Below, piece after piece: positions 48,611 through 59,019 of a stretch of 64,000 nucleotides of DNA. Source of the DNA: Drosophila miranda (Eukaryota > Arthropoda > Insecta > Diptera > Drosophilidae); the NCBI RefSeq assembly GCF_003369915.1, contig NC_046674.1, forward strand, positions 1,922,001-1,986,000, given 5' to 3'. The notes below the pieces were generated by a model. That model made no database searches. It was not told the DNA's origin and was given only the letters and a program-made list of their open reading frames with translations. A program made the translations under genes and the position numbers. How positions within the stretch are numbered: the first letter of the stretch is position 1; the number at the start of each line of letters is the position of its first letter.

Positions 48611-48616
48611 ATTAAA
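48611..48616 (+). terminator. Poly(A) signal of the Ser/Thr-rich secreted protein gene
   Basis: ATTAAA lies 83 bp after the stop codon. Confidence 0.5.
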
Positions 48617-50637
48617 GTCATGTGATTTGATCCGAAGATCGGCGAGAGATTCGCTTCTTTATTTGCATATCCAATTCACACAGAAAACTCTCGCACGCTC
48701 CACGAGTACCAGTACCAGTGCGGGTATGAATGGGGATGGGATGGAGGGGGCCCGGGGAATTCCGCCAAATTTGAGGCTCTAATTGTTGGCTTAAACAATG
48801 ATGCAGCATTGGGGAATGAGACTCGGACTCTGCGCCGACTCCATGATGATAGCAACGATTCACTGAGGCATGAAGTCGGGGCGATGCCGATGCCGATGCC
48901 GATGCCGAACCTTCCCAGAATCTCAGAAAGCTCTCTGATCGGGAAAAACCTCACGTATCGTAGATGTGCAAATAATGTGCAAATACTCATTCAGATCCGT
49001 TCCCCTTGGATGTGCCTGTGGATTGTGGCACTCAATTGGGTTAATTAAATATTGTGAAATTGTGGGGCGTGTTCTCCTGTGTAGTGGGTGTTAATGAATT
49101 CGAAGAGGAAAGAGCAGTCGAAGATTCGCATCCCCCTTTCATTCAATTGTTGAATTGCACACTCAGAGTAATGCAGGGGTATTCTATTATCAGTAACCTA
49201 GTGATACCTAGTATAGAAGACATTCATCAAAGGCATTTGTATATCAAAACACGAGCACACGAGTACCGCGAGTGCCGTAAACAATTTAGGTGATTCTTCG
49301 CCGTGACTCATCCTCGATAAAGACACCTCCGCCGCTGGCCCTGGCCATCCACGAAATATGTGGGTACAACATGTAGTATTAACCACGCTGGCGAGTCTTA
49401 ACATTGATAAAGAAAACCCAGTGGCAGTTCTTTGAGAGAAAGAACCATTCCGCATGACCAAATGGACAACGAGTATACATATGCAACGTGCGACAGGTGG
49501 GGTTTCCCGCGCTCACATCCCTGATCCGTGTCCGATCAGCTGTGAGTTTTATAGTATTTTAGTTCCTGCTAACTACTGCCTTTGCATTTATTTATTTACA
49601 TATTTAGCAGGGGGCAGGCCTGCCTGCCGCCTATATTTACTCCTTCGCTTTATAGATCTTTATTTCTGTCAGTATGTACACGAGTACAACTAATAACATG
49701 ACAAAAGATAAAGTAAACAATATATGTATATGGTTGCCTCACTGATAAGACCTTCGCTTCGCACGCACTCAATTTGTATTACAAAATCTGTGAGCCGCGC
49801 GGGCTAAATATTTGCACTCTGCAATTGGGCAAGGAGTCCACAGAGACAGAGACAGGGACAGAGAGCGCTATCGGTACACTGCCCCTGGTACTGCCCTGCT
49901 TGGCGTTTTGATAACAGGTGTAACCCTTAAAATTTCATTAGGTTTATCTTATCATTGGCGGATAGAGAGAGAGAGAAAGAGAGCCGAGCCGAGCCAAAAG
50001 AACTCCAACCAGAACGGCACGGTAGGTGCTGCCGATGTCGATGGCCATTCAATTGAAGGCTTAGGCGGCCCGGAGCGTCGTTCAGTCCGAAGGAAGCAGC
50101 CGGCGAACGCGTATCGCCCAACAGCCCAACAGTCCCGTCCACAGAAACAGAGCAGCGCGAGAACTCTATCGGTGAGGAAGATAACACTAAACGTTTGGGT
50201 GGTTCTTTTTGTTGTAGGCCTGCTTATAGTTTATGGACATCAGCAAAGTGCTGCGTATCAAGTGACGATGAGAGTGTAATTCCCCGCCAGATGATTCAGC
50301 CAGTAATCGCGGAATGGTGATTAGTTGGGCTCTTCCAAGTGCCATGAATGTGGAGAAAGAAAAAGAATGATTCTCTGAGGAATGATTGAAAAGCATTTGC
50401 ATTTCTATTTACATTTCCATATGCAAAATCCCCCATAACTAATTAGAACTTGATTAGATACTGAATGTGACGCATTGTACATAATTTCTAATTGAATTTA
50501 TAGCCCCGAGGTGGTGTGGAGAACGTAGTCTTATCGATCAGAGGTTGCACAACCTCAAGAAGAAATCAGGAAACCGATTCGGATACCACTGGGAGCATTA
50601 CACACCGCAAAACAACCTCAACCTCGAGCCCAACAAG
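48617..50637. other. Intergenic DNA and likely 5' UTR of the four-pass membrane protein gene
   Basis: No gene is seen from 48617 to about 49800. A TCAGTC initiator-like string at about 50082, a donor (CTATCG|GTGAGG, donor at about 50172) and an acceptor (ATTTATAG at about 50503) suggest a spliced 5' UTR for the gene at 50638. A 155-codon frame over 49812-50279 is driven by a CAGAGA/GACAGG repeat and is not credible as a protein. Confidence 0.5.
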
Positions 50638-52216
50638 ATGGCAAGCATGGGCAATGGCTTCGCCAAGTGCTTCATACTCTTCATGGCTATCGTCATACTG
50701 GTAAGTCCCACTGCAGATAACTGCTGTTTGGGTTGCCACGGCTAGCACTGTTTACTTAACTTGGCCAAAACCGAAACGCTCTTGTAGCTTCAGGGAGTCG
50801 TCTATCTGGGCCTGTCCATTTGGGGCGTTACCTTCCGGGAGTGCCATGATGTGGAGGAGTTTGGCTCAAATCCCTTCAAGTTTGCCATGGAATTGATATA
50901 CTTTTCTGGTAAGATCAAATATCAAAATAATGATGGATCATGTGGGATCATAATGGATACGTTAATGCTCTTCCAACAGAGAAGGAATGTGGCAGCCCGG
51001 AGATAATGATGAACGGCCAGAAAGCTACCTTGCAAATGGACTGGGAAAAGTCGTACGCTGTGACGCACAGGGAGTACATCTTCATGATCACCTATGCGGT
51101 TGTCAGTGGTCTCTGGATAGCCACCTCCCTATTGATAATCTTCACGTTGTGCAGTCGCACTACCAAGCTCATCGCTGGAGCCGCCTACTGGCCCTGGTTC
51201 CTGTCCGTGATGGCTGGCAGCATCCTGGACGTGGTGGCCAGCGTGTATCACGGCATTGACCTAAGCCACACGATGGTAAGGAGATCTCGTGGCAGGGAAA
51301 CCAAGCACACATAGATTAAATAATAATAAATAATTCCCTTTAATAGTCGCTGAGGGATGCATTAGATTATATTGGAGTTGATGTCGATCCGGACACTCAG
51401 ACCGTGCTCGAACAGATCTATTTGCTACTGGAGCCGTTCGGTGTCTACTTTTCGACGCCTTCCATTCTTCTGCTGTGCCTCAGCTGCCGTGTGGTACTTA
51501 TCTGGCTGCTCAACATCATCGGGGCCAGCTTCTGTCTGTCTATTTCTGGAATAATGGCACAGAACAATTCCAAGGCGGCCGCTGTGACCAGGAGTCAGGC
51601 TCCTACGCGTCAGCCCACACCTCTACCCGTTCCAGAAGCCGTGGTGGAGGCAACCGTAGTCGAGACTCTGCAGCCTGAGACTCAGCCGCAGTATCTAGTG
51701 GAGACCCAATACCCAGAACAGATCCGTCCCAAGCCGCTGCCGATCTTCATTCCGTCAGAGCAAATACAGCGCCAAGACTCGCAGCAGTACAGGGCCGGAG
51801 ATCGTACTACTTTGCAGTCCCCGGTGATGGTCCTGCCACCGCAACAGCAGCAGGAGCCAACAGCTCCACAGCAGACACCGCAACGGGAGGTGCTCTCCCC
51901 TCTGCCGGATATCAATACCTATCGCACCACCGAAGCTCATCCTGACCGCCTCAACTATCCACCGGTGGAGTCGCCATTGGCGCGGGCTCCTTCGCCAGCA
52001 GTACAACAGCTGGCGGTCAATTCGGCCCTCAACAATCGTTACAGTGAGATGTATCCGACGCCGCCGGCCAATCCGCGGGTCAGCGAGGAGCTGCGCAATC
52101 AGATGCCCTGGTCGTACACGAGCATGGTGACAAAGCCACCTCCGCCACCACGCAAGCCACAGCTGCAGGTCCAGATCTATCCGCAGATACCCGAGCCCGA
52201 CTATGCGGAGCACTAG
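50638..52216 (+). CDS. Unrecognised four-pass membrane protein with proline-rich cytoplasmic tail
   Basis: Four exons, 50638-50700, 50788-50908, 50980-51275 and 51347-52216, join in frame into 449 residues. Four hydrophobic segments lie at about 12-34, 94-118, 124-148 and 196-226. The loop between the first two holds two cysteines (RECHDVEEFG and KECGSPE) that could form a disulfide. The tail (227-449) is Pro/Gln-rich, with PPPPPRKPQ and several YPxxP strings that resemble SH3- or WW-domain ligands, and ends EPDYAEH. The topology resembles insect tetraspan junction or transport accessory proteins, but I cannot assign a family. It converges with the ProRS-m gene; the stop codons are 116 bp apart. 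Confidence 0.82.
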
Positions 52217-52318
52217 ACCACTCCGCAGGGAGCAGGACAGGACCAGCTCAAAGCTGATTGCGGGTTAATCAGCCTGGATGCGAGATAGTGTTGTGACATG
52301 TTTTGTGTTATTGTTACC

Positions 52319-52324
52319 TTTATT
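52319..52324 (-). terminator. Possible very early poly(A) signal of ProRS-m
   Basis: TTTATT on the + strand gives AATAAA on the - strand only 8 nt beyond the ProRS-m stop codon. If used, the 3' UTR is exceptionally short and clears the convergent neighbour. Confidence 0.5.
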
Positions 52325-52332
52325 ACATAAAG

Positions 52333-53904
52333 CTAAAGCTGATGGCCAACCGATTGACTTATCCTTTCGTCTGCATCCTGCAGTGCATTGCCTTTCAGAA
52401 GGCTCTTCTTTTGGCGACTATACTCCGCCACCAGTTTGAGGGCATCATTTATCTCCAGCTCCATTTTTTCCCCGCTGCTCACATGTAGTTCCAGCTTGGG
52501 CGCCTCCTGCTGGACAGCCCTCGCTCCTACCACTATTGTAAGCGGGTGGCCCAGGCGCTTGGCATCCAGCAAACGTTTGCCAATTGTCAGTTCCTTGCGA
52601 TCGTCGTGCAGCAACTCCTGGTCGCCACAGATCTTGCCTATATGCTGCAGCAGCTCGTTCTCTATAACCTCCGCGGGCTGTTGCTCTTTGCTACCTTGCT
52701 TCGGACCAATCAGGCACACATCGTAGGGAGCCAACAGCTTGGGCCAGCGCAGCTCCTGTTCGGTGGACAGCACTTCCAGGGCGGAGGCGAGTACGCGTGT
52801 GATGCCAATGCCATAGCAGCCCATTACCAGGGACTGCGGCTTGCCTGAGGTGTTGAGGAAAGTGGCGCCCAGTGGCTTTGAGTACTTCTCACCGAGCAGA
52901 AATGTGTGGGCCACCTCGACGCCACGAACTTGACTGAGATGCGAGCTACGGCAGCTGGGACAGTCTGTGGAGGCTTCTACTTTGGAATCCAATACCTCAG
53001 CGTTTCCGGCATAGCCGCAGGAGCTGCACTGCAGTAGTGTGTCCTCACCCACTGGCGATACATAGTGATACTCATGTGACAAACTCCCGCCCATCATCCC
53101 CGTTGCTGCATTCACTAAAAGATCGATTGCTTACTATCTATAATCTCACACAGCGACAGAAGCTATACGCACCTTTTACAAAGGGAACCTCTAGCTGCTT
53201 GAAGAGCCGATCATATGCTTCGCTAACGACGGAATACGTGCCCCTGGCAGTCTCCTCCGAGACATCGAATGTGTACATATCCTTCATGAGGAATTCTTTG
53301 GCTCGCATCAAACCAAAGCGGGACTTCAGCTCATCCCTGAACTTGGGTCCGATTTGGTAAAGGCGTAGAGGCATCTGGCGATAGGAAATAGGTGCTGTCG
53401 TGGCCAGCATGGCAGTCACCGCTTCCTCGTGGGTCTATGGGTGGGATTTAAGTAATGTATAAACAGGAGTAAACCACCCCATCCTGCACTCACGCACTGG
53501 ACTCATTAGAAACTGTTTGCCGCTGCGATCTCGCACCATATAGAACTCGGATATGTCGCCTTCCAGTCGACCTGTCTTCTTCCACAGTCCTGTGGGTGTT
53601 AGAATGGGCAGACTGATCTTCTGACCTCCGGCTCGCTTCATATTGCCATCAACCAAGTCAATAAACTTATCTACCGAACGCTGGGCTATAGGCATTATTT
53701 GGTAGGTGCCATTGCTGCCCGACTTAACCAGGCCCAATTCGGTCAGAAGCTGAAAATAGGGGAGCTTTGGCTGGAAATTCTTTCGTAACACATTTAATAG
53801 TAAATAAATACCTTTTGACTTCGCGACAGTTGCTCTGTCTGCTTGACGACGGCGTTTTTGGGAGTGACCAGCGCTGGCCAGAAGAGTCTAGAGGCTTTGT
53901 TCAT
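52333..53904 (-). CDS. ProRS-m: Prolyl-tRNA synthetase, mitochondrial
   Basis: Four exons, 53812-53904, 53498-53749, 53173-53434 and 52333-53114, join in frame into 462 residues, a usual length for the short mitochondrial enzyme. The enzyme charges tRNA-Pro with proline in mitochondria. The N-terminus (MNKASRLFWPALV) is Ser/Arg/Lys-rich, as in mitochondrial presequences. Class II features follow: the substrate loop MSP|THEEAV, split exactly by an intron; motif 2 (IGPKFRDELKSRFGLMRAKE); and motif 3 (GCYGIGITR). A C-terminal anticodon-binding domain begins near APYDVCLIG. A CSSCGYAGN...CPSC pair, also seen in bacterial-type enzymes, may bind zinc. The gene is divergent from snurportin; 335 bp separate the start codons. 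Confidence 0.95.
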
Positions 53905-54239
53905 GTCTTAAATGTTTAATTGGATTGTATTTTCTTCAAAATGCCGGTATAAATGCAAAATTAAATGTTGATCTTCCTGGTAACAGCTGTTATATCCATT
54001 GATATATCGATATATATATACACAAACTATCGCGAGGGGATAGTGGTAGAAAATCATGTTAATAAACAAAGCGCAACTAATGTTGAAAATTCGAAATTAA
54101 TTGCTTTGTCCTTTATGTATTTTACGGGAGATGAATTGATTGAATTGCTCCAATCGATAATACTTCCCACAAACACGATACATCGCCCATCACAAACCGG
54201 CTTTTGCAGACCATCACTAGCTGAAGAAATAATTTAAAA
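53905..54239. promoter_or_regulatory. Shared divergent promoter of ProRS-m and Snup
   Basis: This 335-bp gap holds a perfect DRE octamer (TATCGATA, 54005-54012) and further CGATA/TATCG strings near 54029 and 54155. Clustered CGATA motifs between head-to-head genes are the known binding pattern of BEAF-32 and DREF. No canonical TATA box position fits either gene. Confidence 0.6.
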
Positions 54240-55316
54240 ATGAGCTCGAATTATCAAGATTTATATAAAAAGGGCTTGGATCGCGGCGAGCAACAAAAGC
54301 TGCGACAACAAGATCTGTTGAAGCAACAAAAGCTGAGGCGACAGCAGGTCCAAGACGATGCCCGGCCTATAAACAAGACGGAAGAATCCCCGCCAAAACA
54401 ATACCGCAAGCAGCGTGCCAAAGACAAGGGAACGCGGTTCAGACTACAGCTCTCCGAGTGGATGCGAAACAAGCCGGATAATCTCGTGGAATGGCTGTTG
54501 GTGCCGTGCCCGGTTGGCCAAAGATGTATGGTGATAGCCACCAATGGGAAGACTAAAGTTTACAACAAGGCAGGAAGACAGTTTATGACGCTGCGTACGT
54601 TGCTGCCGGGTGATAATCATGTGCAGAAGTGCCAAACAGTCTTGGATTGTGTGTATGATGAAGAAACACAAACATTTTACGTGCTGGATGCCCTTTCCTT
54701 TGGCCAGCAATCGCTTCAGAACTGCGAGGCATCCTTCCGGTTCTATTGGCTGCGCGCCCGTTTCGAGGAGGACGATTTTGCTGAAAAGGGGGCTCACAAC
54801 GATAAGTCTTTTGTGCTGCTTAATCACTATGACTTCGAGGACGCTTCTGCGATAGAGGAAATCCTCCAGAAGTACCCTATCTGGACGGAGAATCAACCCA
54901 AACTGGATGGATTCCTGTTCTACCACAAGGAGGCTAGCTACGTGTGCGGAACAACGCCGCTGGTTTGCTGGCTGTTTTCCTATATGCTGCCGGATGTGCT
55001 GGATTTGCCTGTAAATAGCAACTATGTAGCCCCCGAGGACTACCAGCCCAGGCTAGTACTTCAGTACATGGAAGAGTTTGATCAAAAGTTAAAGCAGCAA
55101 AGGAAGCAGCAGGCCAAAGAAAGTGTGAAGAAATCCAGGGAGAAGAAGGAGCAGGATGAGAACCCCGAAACCTCCATGGAGACGAACAAGGAAGGGGAGG
55201 ACGGTGACAGCGATGAATATGCCGGGCTCAAGTCGCTTCTCGACCATCAACGCCGCTTGGAACTGGGAGAGCTAGACATGGACTGTGAAGAAACGCCGTC
55301 AGCTGATGGCTGTTAA
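54240..55316 (+). CDS. Snup: Snurportin-1, snRNP cap adaptor
   Basis: A single intronless frame of 358 residues, the usual family size. The central domain starts at about residue 78 with WMRNKPDNLVEWLLVPCPVG and contains GDNHVQKCQTVLDCVYD, which are hallmarks of the snurportin trimethylguanosine-cap-binding fold (mRNA-capping-enzyme-like). The protein escorts m3G-capped spliceosomal snRNPs into the nucleus. The N-terminus is Arg/Lys/Gln-rich (KLRQQDLLKQQKLRRQQ), at the site of the importin-beta-binding domain. Published work on the fly protein reports that its import route differs from that of vertebrates, through importin-7 (from memory). The C-terminus is a charged Lys/Glu coil with an acidic end. 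The poly(A) signal lies 10 bp before the next gene's start codon. Confidence 0.93.
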   Translation: MSSNYQDLYKKGLDRGEQQKLRQQDLLKQQKLRRQQVQDDARPINKTEESPPKQYRKQRAKDKGTRFRLQLSEWMRNKPDNLVEWLLVPCPVGQRCMVIATNGKTKVYNKAGRQFMTLRTLLPGDNHVQKCQTVLDCVYDEETQTFYVLDALSFGQQSLQNCEASFRFYWLRARFEEDDFAEKGAHNDKSFVLLNHYDFEDASAIEEILQKYPIWTENQPKLDGFLFYHKEASYVCGTTPLVCWLFSYMLPDVLDLPVNSNYVAPEDYQPRLVLQYMEEFDQKLKQQRKQQAKESVKKSREKKEQDENPETSMETNKEGEDGDSDEYAGLKSLLDHQRRLELGELDMDCEETPSADGC

Positions 55317-55491
55317 GCAAGCTGGATGGTGTGGTGTGGGCTTTGGTGGTGACTTTTCTGCGACTGCGCACTAGCTACGCGGCCCTGGGACTTAGCTTAG
55401 CTCCCGCCCAGGGAAAAAGTGTAGTCAAAGTTTTTGTAAAGGTTTTAGTCTGCACCTTGAACAGCCAGCTTATAATTTAGACTCTTAAACA

Positions 55492-55497
55492 AATAAA
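55492..55497 (+). terminator. Poly(A) signal after Snup, overlapping the next gene's start region
   Basis: AATAAA lies 176 bp after the Snup stop and only 9 bp before the ATG of the DNTTIP1-like gene. Cleavage here would fall inside the first codons of that gene. Confidence 0.6.
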
Positions 55498-55506
55498 TCT
55501 CAAAAC

Positions 55507-57404
55507 ATGGTAATTCAGCGCTGCTGGAAAATTCCCACTGATGTTGGCGGATCGTTAAACAACACAACGACAACCGCAAACGATGTCCAACAACGTTCTT
55601 CCCCGGCAATGCAAATGCAGTCAGTCAATTCCTCGGATGACTCTGACTGCTCCAACCAGACCACACACTCGATGGATACACGAGTTGCCAGCCCCGCAGA
55701 AGGGACAAAAAAGCAACCGGATAAGGAAAAGACACCAGAAGCCACCGCCACCACCTCACTCACATTATCCCTGCTTGCCGAGCTACCATCTACGAACACA
55801 GAGCCTCTGGTAAAAGAAAACATTTTAATGAGAATTAATAAAGAATAACACGAACATTTTGCCAAATCCCTGCAGAAATATGTGACCACCTCGGATATGG
55901 CAGAGACCATGCTGCAGAGAATACGCCAGCGGCTCGGCGGTTCACAAAACATCGAAGGCGGTGGGAGTGCAGAGTCCGCTATGAGAGCTCTGGAGCTACT
56001 GCGCATCAGCGTGCAGCAATCTTTTGATTCGGAAGTCAATGAGATAATCAAACGCTACATGAATGTATGTTAATGCCTGCATGGCACATCTACAATTACG
56101 GGGTGGTTCAACCATTATTTTTTGTTTTTTTGTAGAACTACTTCAAGCCCGCATTTGGAAACATAAAGGAGAACCTGGGTCAGCAGTCAGTCAATGAGGA
56201 GACGCTTCAAAAGATGTCGTCTTGTGCGTTGCTGGAGAACGCCAAGGCACAGTACACGAACTTTGTACGCCAGCACCGCTTGGGGGCCGGAGTGTCGGAG
56301 CAACAGCGTCTGGCCCTCAAGCGTGTGGCTAAACAACAAGAGAATGCTATCGGCAACAAAGTGTTTGCCAACAATTTGGGCTTTGCCGCCACCAAGCCTA
56401 TGCCCTGCACAGCTGCCACGGTGAATCAGATGCCCGCGCTCCAGGCAATGCAGATGTTTCCGCAACAGGCTCAACTGCAGACAGTTCAGCCACTCCAACA
56501 GCAGCAACAGCAACAGCAGCAGCAGCACCGTATGGTTACACCTATTTTGGGGGGAGCTTTGCCCACGCCTGTGCGTCGCCAAATCTTTTGGAACACGGCC
56601 CAAATCTCGACCAGCACAAAATTTGTATTGGATGTGCAGGCCAATCTAGCGTTTGGCTTTGGCACCGATGGCAAGGAGAGATTGGCCAGCAAGCACCCGG
56701 AACTCATTCGCTATCTCCCCGATGCCGAGGATCGAGAGTGGCTAGCAGCCCGAGGCATTATTCCCGCCGAGAGTACCCACTTACGTTTCCTCTTTCTCCT
56801 TCACGACGAGGTCTGTCGGCTGCATCAAGCCCACGATCTGTATAAGAACAAGCCAAACGTCGATCTGACCCTGATGATGACTTTCAATGTACCAGATCCG
56901 ATGATACACAAGATGAGGCTCTTCTTTGTGGACCTAAACATCAAGAGCCGCGGGCTGATAACCAACTCATTTATCATGACCAATCAGCCGCATCCACAGC
57001 CACAGCAGCAAACGGTGGCAAATAACAGTCATCTAAGGAACGCCCTGCTTCAAGGAGCATTGCCACAGCCTCAGCAGCAGACGCAGCAGCAGTCGCAGCA
57101 GCAGTCACAGCAGCCACAGCTGCAACAACAGCAGCTGACGACTGGCACCATTGAGGACTCCGTACTAAAGGAGCTGCCAGCTGCTTCGCCCACTCCATGC
57201 CTACAAGGTCAGATTGTGGGGAGCACTACGACGCCCCTCAAGGCGAAGCTGGTGGCAGGTTCCACTTTGAGCTCATCCCATGCGACACTAACCGCACTGT
57301 TGAACAATGGTGGAGCCGGAGTAGCAGTAGGAGTAGGAGTAGGTGTAGGAGTAGCACCCGTCGTCAACCCTGCTCCAAGTACCACTGGAAAGTTTAGGAA
57401 TTAA
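55507..57404 (+). CDS. DNTTIP1-like subunit of the MiDAC histone deacetylase complex
   Basis: Exons 55507-55809, 55876-56064 and 56136-57404 join at phase 0 into 586 residues. Exon 1 is Ser/Thr-rich and poorly conserved. Residues ~102-190 (LELLRISVQQSFDSEVNEII, then RYMNNYFKPAFGNIKENLG) match the dimerisation domain of DNTTIP1/TdIF1. Residues ~326-440 (STKFVLDVQANLAFGFG, KHPELIRYLPDAEDREWLAA) match its SKI/SNO/DAC-like DNA- and nucleosome-binding domain. Two glutamine-rich tracts (near 286 and 465-500) and a Val-Gly repeat near the C-terminus are insect-type additions. The vertebrate protein scaffolds HDAC1/2 with MIDEAS/ELMSAN1; the same role is inferred here. The intron-1 donor (CTG|GTAAAAG) is weak, and reading through it stops at 55848. 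An alternative start is the ATG at about 55612. Confidence 0.82.
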
Positions 57405-57471
57405 AACGAACAAAGCTCTTTTCTTCATGATATTCTATCAAATACTTTAATTATATTCTATATGAGTTATC

Positions 57472-57477
57472 AATAAA
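57472..57477 (+). terminator. Poly(A) signal of the DNTTIP1-like gene
   Basis: AATAAA in CAATAAACTA, 67 bp after the stop codon. Confidence 0.65.
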
Positions 57478-57604
57478 CTAATCTTTTAGGTAGTATAAAT
57501 GTCGAATATCCTGCATTCTTGAATCGATCCTGATCATGAAAGGCATGTCCTTCTGCCAGGAAAGAGCTGAGTAGCATCCACTCTTAAACTCTTAACCTGC
57601 AGAA

Positions 57605-57910
57605 GACTCGCACTTCGTCGCCCTTCCTGCGCCCAAGCCGGTCGAGGTGCCACTCTCCTCCGGCAGTCCCACGGTGGCCAAAGTGTGAGCATTGACTAGA
57701 GAAACGTTATAAACAGAATCGCAATTCAATACATGCTTTTTTTTCTGTTTCCATAGAATGCCGGCAGACATAACATCGAAATAACGTTCTCAGACTGGGT
57801 GCAACAAACTTGACGCAGGCGAAGTCGAAGTCAAAGTCGAACCTGCTGGATAACCTGATCAGGACGCTGCACGCCAACTTGTAGATGATTGTTAATAATG
57901 CCAGCCAGGC
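57605..57910 (+). pseudogene. Borealin-family C-terminal relic
   Basis: Read in pieces, this segment resembles the C-terminal half of Drosophila borealin. First comes PKPVEVPLSSGSPTVAKV (57605-57682), an intron-like gap with GTGAGC and CCATAG borders that restores V|MPADITS, then a stop. Then KLDAGEVEVKV appears in a shifted frame, and SNLLDNLIRTLHANL, stop, MIVNNASQA in another. Borealin is the chromosomal passenger subunit that links Survivin and INCENP. Frameshifts and at least two stops show decay. The kept intron border argues for a DNA-level duplicate rather than a retrocopy. The comparison is from memory of the family. Confidence 0.6.
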
Positions 57911-58058
57911 GGGCCCATTCTGAACCGTATCTTGATGTAATCATATATAATTTATTGTAGTATGTTTCGATTCGTTTCGAAAATGATGCACCTATTATGT
58001 GCGTGTACCCGGGCTACCCCGATTCCTATCCATAAAATCACAATTATAATCAAATCAA

Positions 58059-58772
58059 ATGCCTCGCTCCCGAAATCTGTCACTTCGTCAGGCGCAGCGC
58101 AAGGTAACTGACCAAGAGGAGAAGGTACGTCTGGCTCAAGTCAAGGCCGAAGCCGCTCTGGAGCAGATGGATGAGTTTGAGAAGCGCGCCAAGCATCAAG
58201 TAGGCACTCAAACCAAACGTATCCGTGCCCAGAGTGACAATCATTTGCTTCAGATGAAAATATCGGACTTTTTGAATCTGAAGTTGAAATATTTCACCGA
58301 CTACAAGTGGAAGGGTGAGTGAATGCAAATACTTGCTAATATTACCGCAAAACACACCATATCCTCTTCAGGTCCCGAGCCATCAGACAGCCGAGCTCGC
58401 AACAACTCAGTAAGCACCGATCGCGGACGGTGCCGCACTCGCCAGTGCTCCCAGCTGCCGCGCCCCATCGTACAATAGTTGGACAGAGGTCATTTGAAGC
58501 GTGAAGGGACCCCCCAGAAAGAGCCACCCATGCCGTTCGTATGTTGGCCGCACGCCGGGGAGTTGATGCTCTCCACCAGCGGCAGCCATGCACAAGAGGA
58601 GAACGGTGCCGACGTGCACATACTCTGCAAGAAGGGTCTGATCTCGGTGAAGCCCTTTTGAATGAAGGTGACCCGTGAGATGCTGGACGCGAATGCACTC
58701 AACCAAGTGAAGGCATTGCAGGAAAATCTAGGAGTGATTGTGGACATGGACACCAAAATCGGGAAGATGTAG
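58059..58772 (+). pseudogene. Borealin/australin-like copy with two in-frame stops
   Basis: Exon 58059-58315 encodes MPRSRNLSLRQAQRKVTDQE, then EKVRLAQVKAEAALEQ, like the borealin N-terminal helix that binds the INCENP-Survivin bundle. A 57-bp intron (GTGAGT, TTCAG) leads in frame to GPEPSDSRARNNS and a TAG at 58476-58478. The same frame then continues with PPMPFVCWPHAGEL, ILCKKGLISVKPF, a TGA at 58659-58661, and ANALNQVKALQENLGVIV to a TAG at 58772. The serine-rich middle of borealin is mostly missing. The reading frame is otherwise kept with no frameshift, so the decay is recent or selection was partial. It could also be a functional gene with unrecognised splicing. Confidence 0.65.
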
Positions 58773-59019
58773 GATGTATGACGATCGAATTAGCAATGCA
58801 GGCACAAATATTTTACGCTTATTTCGTTAATATTTTATTGAGACTTTTTCCGTTTCATATTCTCAATGGCTTTGTCGATTGCTTTGGTTTTATAATTAAT
58901 TCATAATTATATTAGCTTTATATAAGTATATGTATGTATATATAGAAAATAGATGTATGTAAATATTTATAGATTTCGTCTCAATTCATTTTCTAGCTTT
59001 ATTTTTTTAACATTTTGCT
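58773..59019. other. AT-rich spacer
   Basis: AT-rich DNA with TATGTATA repeats. An ATTTTATTGAG and similar strings could be poly(A) regions. No gene is seen. Confidence 0.6.

Noticed and set aside
49812..50279. 155-codon frame before the four-pass membrane protein gene
   Set aside because: It begins in a GACAGAGACAGG repeat, has a biased composition and spans a likely splice donor. It fits 5' UTR better.
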